From the NCBI GenBank assembly GCA_013115145.1, contig JAAPAO010000258.1, positions 1-46,090 of the forward strand: 46,090 nucleotides of DNA. Direction: 5' to 3'. The notes below the pieces were generated by a model that was not told the DNA's origin, made no database searches, and saw only the letters and a list, made by a program, of their open reading frames with translations. Positions within the stretch are counted from its first letter, which is position 1. Every line of letters begins with the position of its first letter. The translations under genes were made by a program, and so were the position numbers. Origin of the DNA: Perkinsus chesapeaki (taxonomy: Eukaryota; Perkinsozoa; Perkinsida; Perkinsidae). Shown here piece after piece: positions 12,154 through 24,000 of the stretch.

Positions 12154-12952
12154 CTCATTGCAAGTCATGTCATCGCAATTACTTCACCCCTTCAACTGCA
12201 CAGTACCGGCCTTCTGTCTCAACAACCCAAGTTGCAAGATATGATATACATTCTAAGACGTGCTTAAGGGGCGTGATGTATCGTCAGTAATGTGACATTA
12301 CCAGACATAAGATTTATATTTACGCACTTTTGAGTAATTTTGAACAATTATTCTTATTTACAATACTTCGTGGTCAATCTTAGTCTACTCTTACCCGTTC
12401 GCTTATCGCCGAACTCCAGCTGAATCTCTAGGGCTGCACGAGACTGGCTACTTGACCACAACGAGTCTCGGAACGATGAAAGCCACTTGAACATTCAAGG
12501 TGGGTATAAAAACTATGAAGCCGCCGTCGCCCCGCAAAGACCTCTTGGTAACCACTTAACTCAACACTTCAACAATGTAAGTCGATTATTATGATTATCA
12601 ATGGTAGCTGCTGTTGCTGCTGCCCACCTACTAAGGAGGCCCCCACACAAGGCGGCACTTCTAAACAGGAGGAGAGAGCAAGTAGGAAGAAAATCGAAAG
12701 CCGATGGCCGAATCGAGGCGACGAACAGATTAGCAGCGCCATCTAATGGTACTGGATCGTGCTGTCGCCACCGTCTCATCAGCGTATCAGTGATGACCAA
12801 TAGTAGTAATGGTGAATAGGAGGAATCGGAAGCGGGGGCCGTATAGACCGCAGACTTTCACTGACACTACTACTACTCAAAGGACTCGACCACACATGTG
12901 AGCTTAGTACCTAGAAAAGGCGGAATAAAGGGAACTGGTAAAATGAATTGAC
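12154..12952. other. No confident gene; possible 5' exons of the propeller gene
   Basis: Short open frames occur on both strands around 12560-12820, without motifs. A minus-strand segment near 12190-12230 could be a coding exon, but its phase does not fit the next exon. Otherwise AT-rich, with short GCT/GTT runs near 12600. Confidence 0.35.
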
Positions 12953-13662
12953 TTACTCCTTATGAATGTTCATGGGCTTCGTGGCGAATCTATCGGGAGT
13001 CTTCACATCCCACAAGCAGCAAGTGCCGATCCACACAACGACGAACATGATGATACTAAAATGCGATGAGAGTGAAATGTGGTAGAAAAAGGTTGTTAGA
13101 CTTACGTAACAAAGGTACCAGCGAGGAAGGTGGGGGTCACAACACGCTTCATCCACCCTGCTCTGGCAAGAGCTGCCTCAACCTCTTCGATGATCTGAAC
13201 AGAGAAATAGTTGACAATGGAACGAGCACGATAGTCATGATGAAATATAAATATTAATTCATATTAAAATGTATACACCAGTAGATGTAGATGATAAATC
13301 ATAATTATTCATACCACATAGTAAAAACTTTATATGAACATGCCGAGCACAATGTGTGCTCTGTGTAACAAAAGTATGAGTGGCTGGGGCTAAAGATTTT
13401 ACCTCCTCCTGTTGCTCCTTCTTCTCTTCGGCAATCTCCTTCTTCTCCTCGGCAATCTCCTCCTTCTGCTCAGCAAGGATCGGCTTAGCCTGATCGAACT
13501 GATTGGCGGGGGCGGCCGCTGGTACGGCTACTTCCTGAATTAAAGAAATGAGAAAGGGAGAGCAGCAGCAGATGGGCTTACGGAAGCCATGGACTGCTCT
13601 TGGCCGAAGACTGAGAGGACTGCAACGATGCAGAAAACGAAGAAGGCATTGAAAGAACGCAT
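12953..13662 (-). CDS. Small type I membrane protein with EEKK-rich lumenal stretch
   Basis: Predicted 134 residues in four exons: 13582-13662, 13403-13534, 13106-13194, 12953-13055 (stop TAA); phases close (405 nt). The start at 13662 begins a typical signal peptide (MRSFNAFFVFCIVAVLSVFG, then a polar QEQS). Next come an Ala/Pro-rich linker and a charged helix with the repeat EEKKEIA (two near-copies). A single hydrophobic segment of about 22 residues (near 86-107, IIMFVVVWIGTCCLW) follows, then a short basic tail (TPDRFATKPMNIHKE). The layout suggests a lumenal or extracellular coiled segment and a cytosolic tail of about 19 residues. No family recognised. The clean signal peptide and exact exon phases make this a confident gene. 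Confidence 0.85.
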
Positions 13663-14127
13663 CTTATCAGTAGTGCTGGAGTTAGGATATAAGACGCTCT
13701 ACGAGCAGGAGAAAAAACTCAACTGACAACAAAACTTAACCATAAGAGAATCTTCCCAGCTTCAACCAAAGATACCCGCCCTCCCAAACACAAATCTCAT
13801 GCCGCTATTCTCACGCCGCGAGGAAGAAAAACTCAGTAGTGACAGTAAGTGTTTTGCCATCACCGGTGATTGCAATGGTAACTATAAATAGTACGCCTAT
13901 AGGAGCGATGAAATATGGTGATGATGACAGCGACAACGACGACGGCGGAGACGACCTCCACAATGTTGATAATAATTCCGAAACTACCGCCGACAAGCAA
14001 CTCGTCAGCAGCTAATCTACCAGCAGTATCAATAGAGCATGCTTTTCATGCCTAATAGGTACCACGTTGAGGAGTTGCAAGATTGCAAGGTCCCCTTTAT
14101 TATAAACAGCCAAGGCAGCCTTCGCGT
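13663..14127. other. Spacer between NFS1 and the small membrane protein gene
   Basis: 465 bases holding the promoter of the membrane-protein gene and the 3' end of NFS1. No coding signal, RNA gene or repeat of note was seen. Confidence 0.45.
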
Positions 14128-15864
14128 TTAGCTCCAGGCAACCTTGGGCAGAGGCTCACCGCTCTCCTCAGCCTCCAGCATCATCTCCCATAGAGGCGAC
14201 AACTCACGAAGGTTGGTCACTTGTTCGATCACCTTCTTAACAGCGTTGTCCACCTCTTCATCCGTTGTGAAACGGCCGATACCGAATCTGCCACAAAGAG
14301 TCTAAAATTGATGGAGGTGGGTATAGTGGTAGCCTACCTAAGACTGGTATGGGCCAAGTCATCACCAACACCAATCGCTCTAAGGACATAACTGGGTTCC
14401 AAACTCGCACTAGTGCAAGCAGAGCCGCTGGATACACAAAGGTCCTTGTTGAGGGCCATAAGAAGGGACTCTCCTTCAACAGCAGAGAAAGACAAGTTTA
14501 CATTACCGAAATACCTAATGAGGTGAAATAAAGCTAAAATTAAAACAATCAACTCACCTTTCGGTTTCACTGCCGTTTAAGATGACCTTAGGCAAATGCT
14601 CTCTAATGCCATCCAATAGCTTGTTTGCCAATCTAGAGACATGTTCCTTATCTCTATCCATCTCCTTCTGGCATATCTCACAAGCAGCACCAAAGCCAAC
14701 TACATTAGGAGTGGCTAAAGTGCCAGAACGCAGGCCTCTCTCCTGTCCACCACCATCAATAATAGGGCGCATTCTCACCCGAGGATGTCTTCTTCTAACA
14801 TAGAGAGCACCAACGCCCTTGGGACCGTAGACCTTATGACCGGAGATGCTCATAAGATCTATGTTCATATCATTGACGTCCAATGGGATCTTCCCAGCAG
14901 CTTGTGCGCAATCAGTGTGGAAGTACACACCATGCTTTCTGCAGATCTCACCAATTTGCTTCAAAGGCTGCTCCACACCAATTTCGTTGTTGACAGCCAT
15001 AACACTGACAAGGACGGTCTCGCCGGGTCTGATGGCGTCCGCGAGCTCCTTGAGATCAATCAGACCGTCGTGGTTAACCGGCAAATAGGTGACATCGACG
15101 TTGTCGTTTTGCTCAGCCAAGGCACGAGCGCTAGCTAGAACGCACTTGTGCTCGATTTGGGTGGTAATAACGTGCTTCTTGCCGGTCTTAGTCCTGAAAA
15201 TGAATCATAAGTCCATTGGACGGAAAATAGCAAAACCTACTTAGCGTAATTGGTAACACCCTTCAAGGCGAGATTATTGGACTCAGTGGCACCGCTGGTG
15301 AAAATGATCTCCTTTGGGTTCGCACCGATCAGACTGGCGACTTGAGAACGGGCGTGTTCGCAAGCGTCGTCAGCCTCCCAGCCGTAGGCATGGCTTCGGC
15401 TATGCGGGTTGCCATACCTGTTGATAGATGGTGAAGATAGAAATATTATAGAAGCTTACATATTAGAAAAGTAAGGCAGCATGGCATCGAGGACTCTGGG
15501 GTCCATAACAGTGGTTGCACCATTATCGAAATATGCCTGAACAAAATTAAAGATGACACCCAATCCGACCTAGTTCCTATCATGCACGGTAAACCTATAG
15601 ATACCACCTAACCAGACCTACGAACGAACCCCTAGGAACCAACCCCACTCAGCGCATAATGAATTCCCTTAAGCTTCGAGCCCCACGAAGCTGAACAAAT
15701 GCCCGCCTTACCGGCCTCTTATACTCGATATCTTCAACTTGATCCGCCTTGGTAGCAAAGCCAGCAATGCGGCTGCAGCGACTCAGTACAGCCACTTGTG
15801 CCCGACTGGCCACAGTAAGAGCGTTCCGAGTGGAAGCAAGCATTTTAGGTCTAGCTGTGGACAA
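14128..15864 (-). CDS. NFS1: Mitochondrial cysteine desulfurase
   Basis: Pyridoxal-phosphate enzyme that takes sulfur from cysteine for Fe-S cluster assembly on ISCU in the mitochondrial matrix. Predicted 459 residues, six exons: 15712-15864, 15460-15536, 15241-15417, 14558-15193, 14338-14514, 14128-14287 (stop TAA); 1380 nt in phase. The first ~40 residues are basic and Ser/Ala-rich, as expected of a mitochondrial transit peptide. Family motifs are intact: YGNPHSRSH, the PLP-proximal TSGATESNN and [10 protein letters not shown], the Schiff-base lysine in [12 protein letters not shown], the [12 protein letters not shown] loop, and the catalytic cysteine loop [20 protein letters not shown]. 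The conserved C-terminus is present ([10 protein letters not shown]). In the first strand it reads AYFDNGATT where most homologues have a YLDxQATT pattern. A second in-frame ATG at codon 8 could also start translation. Length and motifs indicate a functional enzyme. Confidence 0.97.
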
Positions 15865-16575
15865 CGCTGAGTGCTGATAAAGGCGCTCTAAAAATTGCAG
15901 GAAAATATTTTGCCTAAGTGCAGGAAAAACTTGATTGTGGTCCCGGAAGATGTGTCGAAGCTAAGAACGATTTCTGACAGCTTAAATCATATTAAACGCC
16001 CTTGTTATCGAAGCTAGAGGGAAGAACTTTGCTGGCCTAATAACGTTGAACAGAATAAAAGCTAAAGCTGATTTAGCTGTCCTACAAAGCGCCGCTCACT
16101 AGTGTCCCTAGACAGTAACACAGCAACCGTCTTGAACGTGTTGGGCTCTGGAATTGGTTATTGACGTGATTATGAGCTCCAGTGTCGATGAGCGCTTGGC
16201 CTTTTGGAGACGCTTCCCCAACATTCGAATAAACCCGGTCACCTTGGGGCAACCGAGCCCGTGCAACAGTAGCTTTACGTTCACCTTCGCTTATACAACC
16301 ACTCAAGACTGAACTGGCACTCATCGTTGCCAATGACTCGGAAGGTCAGAATCGGTCGTAAGATTGGATCGAAGTGTAACATCTCGAATCGACTACATGG
16401 TTGGTTCTCAACCTAAGATACGGTTTTCCTGAGCCTGTTAGATATCGTATGTCGCTAAAATCATAAGCGCTGGATAGTTTACTCTATATGATAGGAACCA
16501 GAAGTCTATCCCAGTTGCCGTTCAAGAGCCGACTCAGAATTCATTAACTCAACGGTCGTTGAGAGTTAAGTGCAA
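15865..16575. other. Divergent promoter region NFS1 / CIMIP2-like gene
   Basis: 711 bases between two genes transcribed away from each other. No exon, RNA gene or repeat was recognised; an 83-codon open frame on the minus strand has no motif and no splice context. Confidence 0.45.
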
Positions 16576-17545
16576 ATGTCATCAGCCAACTCATCACGGA
16601 GAGTATCCAAATCGATCAGCACTTCCAGGCTCAGTCTGGCTTCTTCCAGCACAGCGTCGAGGAGGCAATCTAAACCCTCTTCAAGGAGAACCTCAGTAAC
16701 GCTAATAGATGTTACACTGGGGAATTTCAACGTGTTCAGTCAATGGAAAGAAGTCGTCGATCTCGCCCTGATAGCAGCTGGGAATGGCTCGAAGACACTG
16801 CAGATGGTCCGGGCTACTATCCTCTCACCAAATCTAATAGTACCGGATTTCTGCCACAAATAGGTGGACTAAAGCGAAGCTTGCGTTATTACTAGCTGCT
16901 TATTTAGGGTGCTTTGCTCTTACTGGTATACCTGGTTACACAGGATATGTCCCAAGAAAAAGCCCAGAGAACGTTTTTGGCGCTACCTTTCGACGAGCCA
17001 ATGAGCTATCTCTGTATAGGGATCCTCGGGAAATAGGTTATCAATGTAAGAGTAGCATTAACTTCTCTTGCGCCCCTTTACCTTCTTCAGGTCTTGGTTA
17101 CAATCCGGGTGGCTTGGGTGGGCGGCTCGGTGATAACGTCCCCGGGTAAGAACGGTGATGAAAGTGTGATATACTAAGTTCTTTTTGTATGTATATGAGA
17201 TCCGCTGTTATAAAGAATTTTTTTGCAGTCCTAGTCATAAGCTCTCGCGCTAAAATACTATGTAAATGTAGTATATAGTTTATAAATGTAATGGGGCAAC
17301 ACATTCGTTCTCTTGGAGGGGTCGCAATCAACCTATTTAGTATCTTTCCCTTTAGCTACGGTGGCTATATACCTGGTAAATACAGTGATAATGTATTCGG
17401 TAAAGTATTCGCGGAGGCCAACAAAATCGCGCAGGCGATCAAAGTCCATCAAGCCTTGGATAGAGACGAAGCTCATCAGAGGCAAATCGATGAATGGCAG
17501 CAAGAGGGCGGCAAGGTAATCCCGGATGAGAAATTGTCGGAATGA
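16576..17545 (+). CDS. CIMIP2/FAM166-like ciliary microtubule inner protein
   Basis: Predicted 208 residues, exons 16576-16695, 16740-16863, 16908-17045, 17091-17145, 17356-17545 (stop TGA); 627 nt in phase. After a Ser/Arg-rich N-terminus come the family's hallmark repeats: TGIPGYTGYVPRKSPENVFG with a following ATFRRANE, and a second copy VPGYGGYIPGKYSDNVFG with a following KVFAEAN. The pattern (Gly-Tyr-x-Gly-Tyr/Phe-x-Pro, then a Phe-Gly with an Ala/Thr-rich helix) is that of the FAM166/CIMIP2 family, whose members sit inside the lumen of ciliary doublet microtubules. An axonemal location is therefore likely and implies a flagellated stage. The continuous Ser/Arg frame running past 16695 is intron sequence with a CTAAT branch-point-like motif. 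The C-terminal helix is Gln/Glu/Lys-rich. Confidence 0.85.
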
Positions 17546-18065
17546 AAATATGTCTATCAGATAATGGGAGCGTGGCAGGACTCCCAGCATGGACGATATC
17601 ATCACATTAAGAATGCTCAGAAGGAAATGATGCATGGTTAGTGTTACCGAGGGTGTCCAGTATCGATATAGTGTAGAGTTTAAGTGCATTATGGAAGGCT
17701 AGAGCACCACGCAGGGGTATAGTAGAGTATATTTTTGCTGTCAAAATTGATCTAGATGGGCAGCCGCTCAGGAAGTCGATTGTAGAATTGAGAACCGGTC
17801 AGGTTGGCTTTTGAACCCAAAAAGTGGATTCTGCGACTCTGCGGAATACGATGCTGATATAATCTGTTGATCCGGTAGCCAACTAACTGAGTCGTTTAAT
17901 GAAAGGTAAGGTTTGTTGGGATAAGGCACTACCAAACTACCTTCTACACGGCCACTTTACGTCTATATAAGGGTGCCAGGGAAAGACATATAACATCGAT
18001 AAATAGTGATGGTATAATTTTAAACGACTCTAGATGCTCTACAGGTTAATAGTGTAGCCACCATT
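17546..18065. other. Spacer upstream of the ABCA gene
   Basis: 520 bases without a supported gene. It should contain the 3' end of the CIMIP2-like gene and the promoter of the ABCA gene. Confidence 0.45.
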
Positions 18066-21000
18066 ATGAGTTACAAGCGACTAATTGGTAGTCAGTTGGA
18101 TTCACCCATTTTCTTGCATGGTGAAGTCGATGACGAACTTCTCACGGGGCAAGGAAGTTCCGACCATCGCTGGCAATACCAGCACTACCGGCAATCACTC
18201 TGAAAGATCAGAGTCTCTGGCTAGTCATCGGTCAGCATCATCGTCGTTCGTTGATGAGAAAAAGAAAGAAAAGGCCAAAAATAAATCGTTAAGGAGGTCT
18301 CAGGTAGAAAGGGGTTCCTGTATAGACGGGATGGAGCTGATAACGGGGAACTCTCAGAAATTCGTATAAATATCGGCTTATATTCTAAACAAACGAGTCC
18401 GTAAATTGCCCGCTTAGTGCCTGCTGGGTGAGTCGAAACTTCATCAATTGTAACGGTTTCATAATAGCAATAACCGGCTTGAATCAATTCCGTATAGTCA
18501 TATTTTCATCCAACAAAAACTCTATTTGAGTAACATACCGTATATTTGCTGCTCTGTTTTATTGAATAACTCGATTTTGAATAACATTTAATAGCACATT
18601 TATGAAATCTTATGGTCTTGGAGATCGCTCACCACAATGCTACTGTTATACGGTAAAGGTTGATAGATCCATGCACTGTTATTGTTGTTGTTTGTATTTA
18701 GATAGCAGGGTTATGGTGGAAGAACTTCGTATTAGCTAGACGCTCTAAAGTGTCAGTGATATGTGAATTCATCATACCTGTTATAGTATCCTTTGCTGCA
18801 CTATTATTGGTACCAATAATCAACGATAATACACTAGATCCTATAAACACTGTAATAAGGGAGAGGAGGAGGAGAGGGGCTCCATCTATCGCTGCTCAAA
18901 ATGTGTATATGATTCCTAACCAAAGGCTGATCTAACTGTGAGCGATCATCGCTAGTGTCGTCTGCGACTCTCTCGATTGGTATCCGAGCGTTGGAAAGAC
19001 AAAAAATAGATTTGTTGGCTTTTCAAGCGATTACTATGATTTTTACATATCGCAATTTGTAGCATAATACTACGGTTTGATAGTGAGGAAGTTGCTCGAG
19101 TCCAAGCTGCGTCAATGTCACGAAGTTATTCGCAAAGTTATTTCTATGTATCTCCTCAGCCCGGTCAACCATATCCCTATGAGTTCACCATCGACTACAA
19201 CAGTACCACAGGGGAGGCCCTTCCGGCAGTACCAGCTAGAGAGGGCGTCAATCTATACCAGAAGATAGCCTATGATCCGTTATATAATGAGTCGGCTCCG
19301 GACCCTAAATACCAAGACAGATTCACACGAATGAATTCGCTTGTACTATACGATTACTGTTTCTGTAAGACCTTAGCGATCGGTCCGAGCGGCAGCAAGA
19401 ACGCCATGGACTTTGCGGACTACTTACGGGGAGAGTTCTCGGATTGGGACAGATATCCTGCCAGAGTCAAGGCCGATAGCTATGCTGGTATACTTGGATA
19501 CGACGACAAAAACACCACCTGGAACTTCCCGGAATGCAAAGTGCTCGATGAAATGGAATCGAGGCCGATTGTGAGCACTACACTGGACGACCCAGACGAG
19601 CTGGTTAAATCGATTCATTACGACAACTATAGCCGAACGAGGGTTACGCAACCAACGGACAGAGATCGGCTTTGTGCCTATATAGACTTGAGCGATCTCG
19701 ATGAGCCCATCATTAGGAGCAATGGTACTGTTAATAGTAAATACTTTCGGTATAATACACTGTGGTGGGGAGAGAACGGAAAGATTCCCCGAGGCGATCC
19801 TAATGATAACGGCCCGGAGTACTATGCTGATATGGGCTTTGGTCTCATACAGGCTGTACTGGACGACTTTAAAAGTGATGGTAATAGCACTATCTATTTG
19901 GGCCAGTTCCCTATGCCATATGCTGCCTATACCACCATAAGTGCTGGTGAGGCATTCCAAGGTCTTGCTAGTATGTTTGGTGTACTCTTCTATATGTTCC
20001 CGTGCTTTGCCGTGGCTCGGAAACTCATCGCTGAGAGGTCTGGACGGCTAAGGGAAGGTAGTACTGGGGTGTTAGAAACTGAACTGCGGGGGGGGGGGGG
20101 GACATCATTCCCCAGGATTCGAGGAAGATGAAAATATTCCAATTGTATCTGGCTAGTGTATCTCATATAGAACCTACTGCAGTTTCTAAGGCGTTTCAGA
20201 ACAAGCGATCATTTCTGGACTACGTCATGGAATTCTAACAGCGATGTTGCATGCTGCAACTGAAACGCTAATTTTTGGCAAACTTATTACCGATGTTGTT
20301 CTGCTTGGTCCCACCAACTTTCTTATCCTCAGGGGAGTTCTGAAAGCTCAAACTTCTTCACGATGTCTTGAAACTCTTTAATAGAAAATACATCACGCTG
20401 TGGAGGAGTACAAGCCTGAGACTTAATAGGTTGTTCCCTTGTTCAGGTATGCGTGTTATGGGCCTTAAAGACTATCCGTATATCGTATCGTGGTATTTAT
20501 GGTACTTTGCATTTTATCTTGTAATCTCTATAATAGTATTCCTATTCTCCCTCTGGATGCTACCTATCACCGGTTCCCTATGGTTATTACTCTTAACGTT
20601 CCTCGACCAACTTTCATCCATGTCATTTACCTTTGCCGTTTCCACGTTGTTTTCTAGCCCTAACTCTGGCGCTGTCTTTACTTGCGCTATCTACTATATT
20701 ATCGCCTTCACTCTGGCCTTATTCGGTAGGGAGCAATCCCTATGGGGAATATCCCTCTTCCCGCAATGCACCTTCACTATGGTATGTAATAATATCGGTT
20801 ACCAATTCGGTATAGGCATCGAGCACATCTCGGCCAGTGTGGACAATCATGGCTTCACTCTTACCACGGGAGTGGTAATGCTCATTGTTGGCTTCTTTGT
20901 TTGGACGATTGTCTACCTTTATCTGGATCAAGTGGTGCCCCACGAGTATCGCTCTACACGGAAATGGTACTTTCCCTTCCAGAAAAGCTACTGGAATGAA

Positions 21001-24000
21001 ATCCTGGGCCGTGACGTGACGCCGACGGATTCCAGGAGTAATAGCGATGATGGAGGTAATAGCGTTGATGAGGCGAGTGGTATAGAGAAGGCCTGGGATC
21101 AGCAACAGTTAGAGTTATTGAGGGAAGGCCAGACTATTGATATACATGATTTGAAGGTGAGTTGTTGATGGGGCAAAGGCGGCTGGTGTATAGCATATGT
21201 GCGTTGTAGTAGTAGTGATATTCAGTGCGCGATGTAGTGGAGCAATATGTACTATAAATACGGTATAGTATAGAGTGAGGACAAATGCAATGGAGAGCGG
21301 GTTCTAATTAAGGAAGTATTATTAGATCGAATCACTTAATTGACTAAATTGATATAACGGATTGAATAATATAATTTGATCGCGAATATATGCAAATAAC
21401 TGACGTAAAGTTCAGCGTTAAATTGCTTACCCGTGGATTCCTACTTATCGGTGATAGTCCATGTCGTGATGTAAATGCCATATTATATGGCAGTTGATGA
21501 TATAACTCATCTTTATATACCATGTAATAAGTGCTATGTAAAGGTAATTTATAAAGCACGTAATAAGTGCTATGTAAAGGCAATTTATAAAGCACGTAGT
21601 AAGTGCTATGTAAAGGTAGTTTATATACCACGTAGTAAGTGCTATGTAAAGGCAATTTATAAAGCACGTAGTAAGTGCTATGTAAAGGTAGTTTATATAC
21701 AAGTTTGTATTGCGTACTCCCTTGGAGATGACGTAGGTATTTCCTCCAGTATTGTTTAGTGAAGTCATTGTTGTGATGTTGTGTTATGTAGGTACGTTTC
21801 AAAACCCCAACTGGTAGCATAAATGCAGTGAATGGTCTCAATCTTGAGATGTTCAGAGATGAGCTCTTCGTCTTGTTGGGGCACAACGGTGCTGGTAAAT
21901 CAACAACCATCAACGTCCTGTCGGGTACAGTGAGTCCCACCAGCGGTGTAAGTCTGGGGTCTTCTTGGAACAAATCGTTGGAAAGTGGCGGGGATTTCGC
22001 GCTTTGAGTTGAGCATCATTGAGCTATCTCGAGGAGCTTATCCTATCATCACTTGGTATCGAGCACATGTTGCTGTGTGTATACATTGTCTCCCCCCAAC
22101 TCGATGGCATTCAGCAATTGTAAGGCTAATTAAACCTATACTCTTCGAATTGCTCCTCGTCAGTGGCCACCTATTACTCTGCCGTTTCTTCCAGGACGTT
22201 CGCATCTTCAACCACAAGGTCCCTGACGACATGCCAATTATCCGGCGGAGTATGGGCGTCTGTCTTCAACATAATGTGCTATGGGGAGACCTGACTGTTA
22301 AAGAGCATCTAGATCTCTTTGCGAGGATCCGAGGGCTCAAGACAGACGGCTCTAAGAAGCTGGCAGAGGAGGTTGGTCTCGGTATGAAATACAACGCAAA
22401 GGCGAAGACGCTCTCAGGTAAGGAGTTGTTTGAGCTCCATGTATACGATATTATCGTATACACTATCATAATCACGATAGTGTAACCGGTCCATTTCAAA
22501 CGGGGTATTCACCGCTACAGCTAACTGCACTGATACTTGTACGTAACCCTAAAGATTTGCTAGCTAACGGTGGCTTTATGAAACCATTGAATCCGCGAGT
22601 GAAGGGTCGGGAGCACATTACTTCTGTGACGTTGTGGTCTAAATTGTAATAACGAATGTTCCATCAGAGATATACCATCTATCTGTCTGCTCAGTAACTA
22701 CACTTCGCCTCTAACTATCCTCCTGTTGATATCTTTATCCTAGTTCCTATTGGTATCCATTTCAGGTGGTATGCAACGTAAGCTGTCGGTTGGTGTAGCA
22801 TTCGTCGGCAACCCCAAGGTGGTGATCCTTGATGAGCCATCTAGTGGTATGGATCCCAGTGCTCGTCGAAGCATGTGGGACTTCTTAAGAACTAAGAGAG
22901 AGGGCCGTATAATGTGCGTCACGACGCACTATATGGACGAGGCTGAAGTACTGGCCGATCGCGTTGGTATCATCGGTAATGGTCAGTTGTTGGCCTATGG
23001 CTCCACGAGCTTTCTCAAACGCCACTACGGTGAGCCTATCAATCATAAACTCATCCGCTTGCTGTTTATGCAGCTTGCTGTCAGGTAGCGGCTACAATGT
23101 GACTATTGCCAAGACCAAGGATGGCGTTCCCGACGAACCTATCCTGGAGTCCGTCCACAACTCCTTAGGAGACTATCCTGTCACAGTTGTGTCTAGCATT
23201 GGCCTGGAACTTGGTCTCCGAATACCATTCGAGGCTGTTGATAAGTTCGGGCCGATGTTTGAATCGTTGGATGATAACAAGGATGTTTTGGGGATCTCCT
23301 CGTATGGTGTATCGGTTACTAATCTAGAAGAAGTCTTTTTGAAAGTAAGTTGTCAGAAATTAATTTTTTCTGGTCTTTCAAAAAATTTATCATCTGCGCT
23401 TGATGGTCCTCTCCGTTCTGGATTATAATTGATATACTCATTCAAGCAGACTTCTGTGGATGACTTTATGGTTTGCTTTACAGGTAAGTGCCAAGTCGGA
23501 GAACCCTACTGATGCAGACATAAAGGCCCAGCACACAAAGATCCATGCCGATATCCCTATACGGCGGAATATCTTCAACCAGTTCTTGATCCTCTCTATG
23601 CGACGTATCATCTACGGCTACCGTAAATGGGGTGCCACGCTGGCAGGCTTCGTCATACCGTTCCTCGCGCTGTTGGCGCTCCTGGGTCTGCAGAAGGCCG
23701 CCCTGGCTCTCAAGGATCCGGTGCCCTTAGTCCTGGGTCCGACGAGTAGCCCGTACGAGCTTGGCCCAACCACCCACGTCAGCGGCTACTGGGATTATGA
23801 CCATCCGCAAGTGCTTCGAACAGTCTACAACGGCACGGAGCTCATCACGGACCTCTCAGTGCAGGACTTGAGCTTCTTTGAGTTTGTGGAGTGTATGCAT
23901 ATGCAGCCTTGGTACTTCATGGCTAATCCAACGAAGAACGTTAATCCTCTATTCCCGAGGAACCAGGCAATCTGCAAGGCGGTTACCACATTCTCAAAGT

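Noticed and set aside
14785-15138. Plus-strand open frames opposite NFS1
   Set aside because: Shadow frames on the antisense strand of a strongly conserved enzyme; no motif.
16570-16863. Ser/Arg-rich 97-codon protein as an independent gene
   Set aside because: Only its first 40 codons (from the ATG at 16576) are coding; the rest is intron and exon 2 in the wrong frame. Splicing at 16695 joins it to the CIMIP2-like protein in phase.
21344-21973. Long repetitive minus-strand open frame (and a plus-strand one at 21475-21759)
   Set aside because: Both are produced by the 36-bp intronic minisatellite, whose period is divisible by three; the region lies inside a well-supported ABCA intron.
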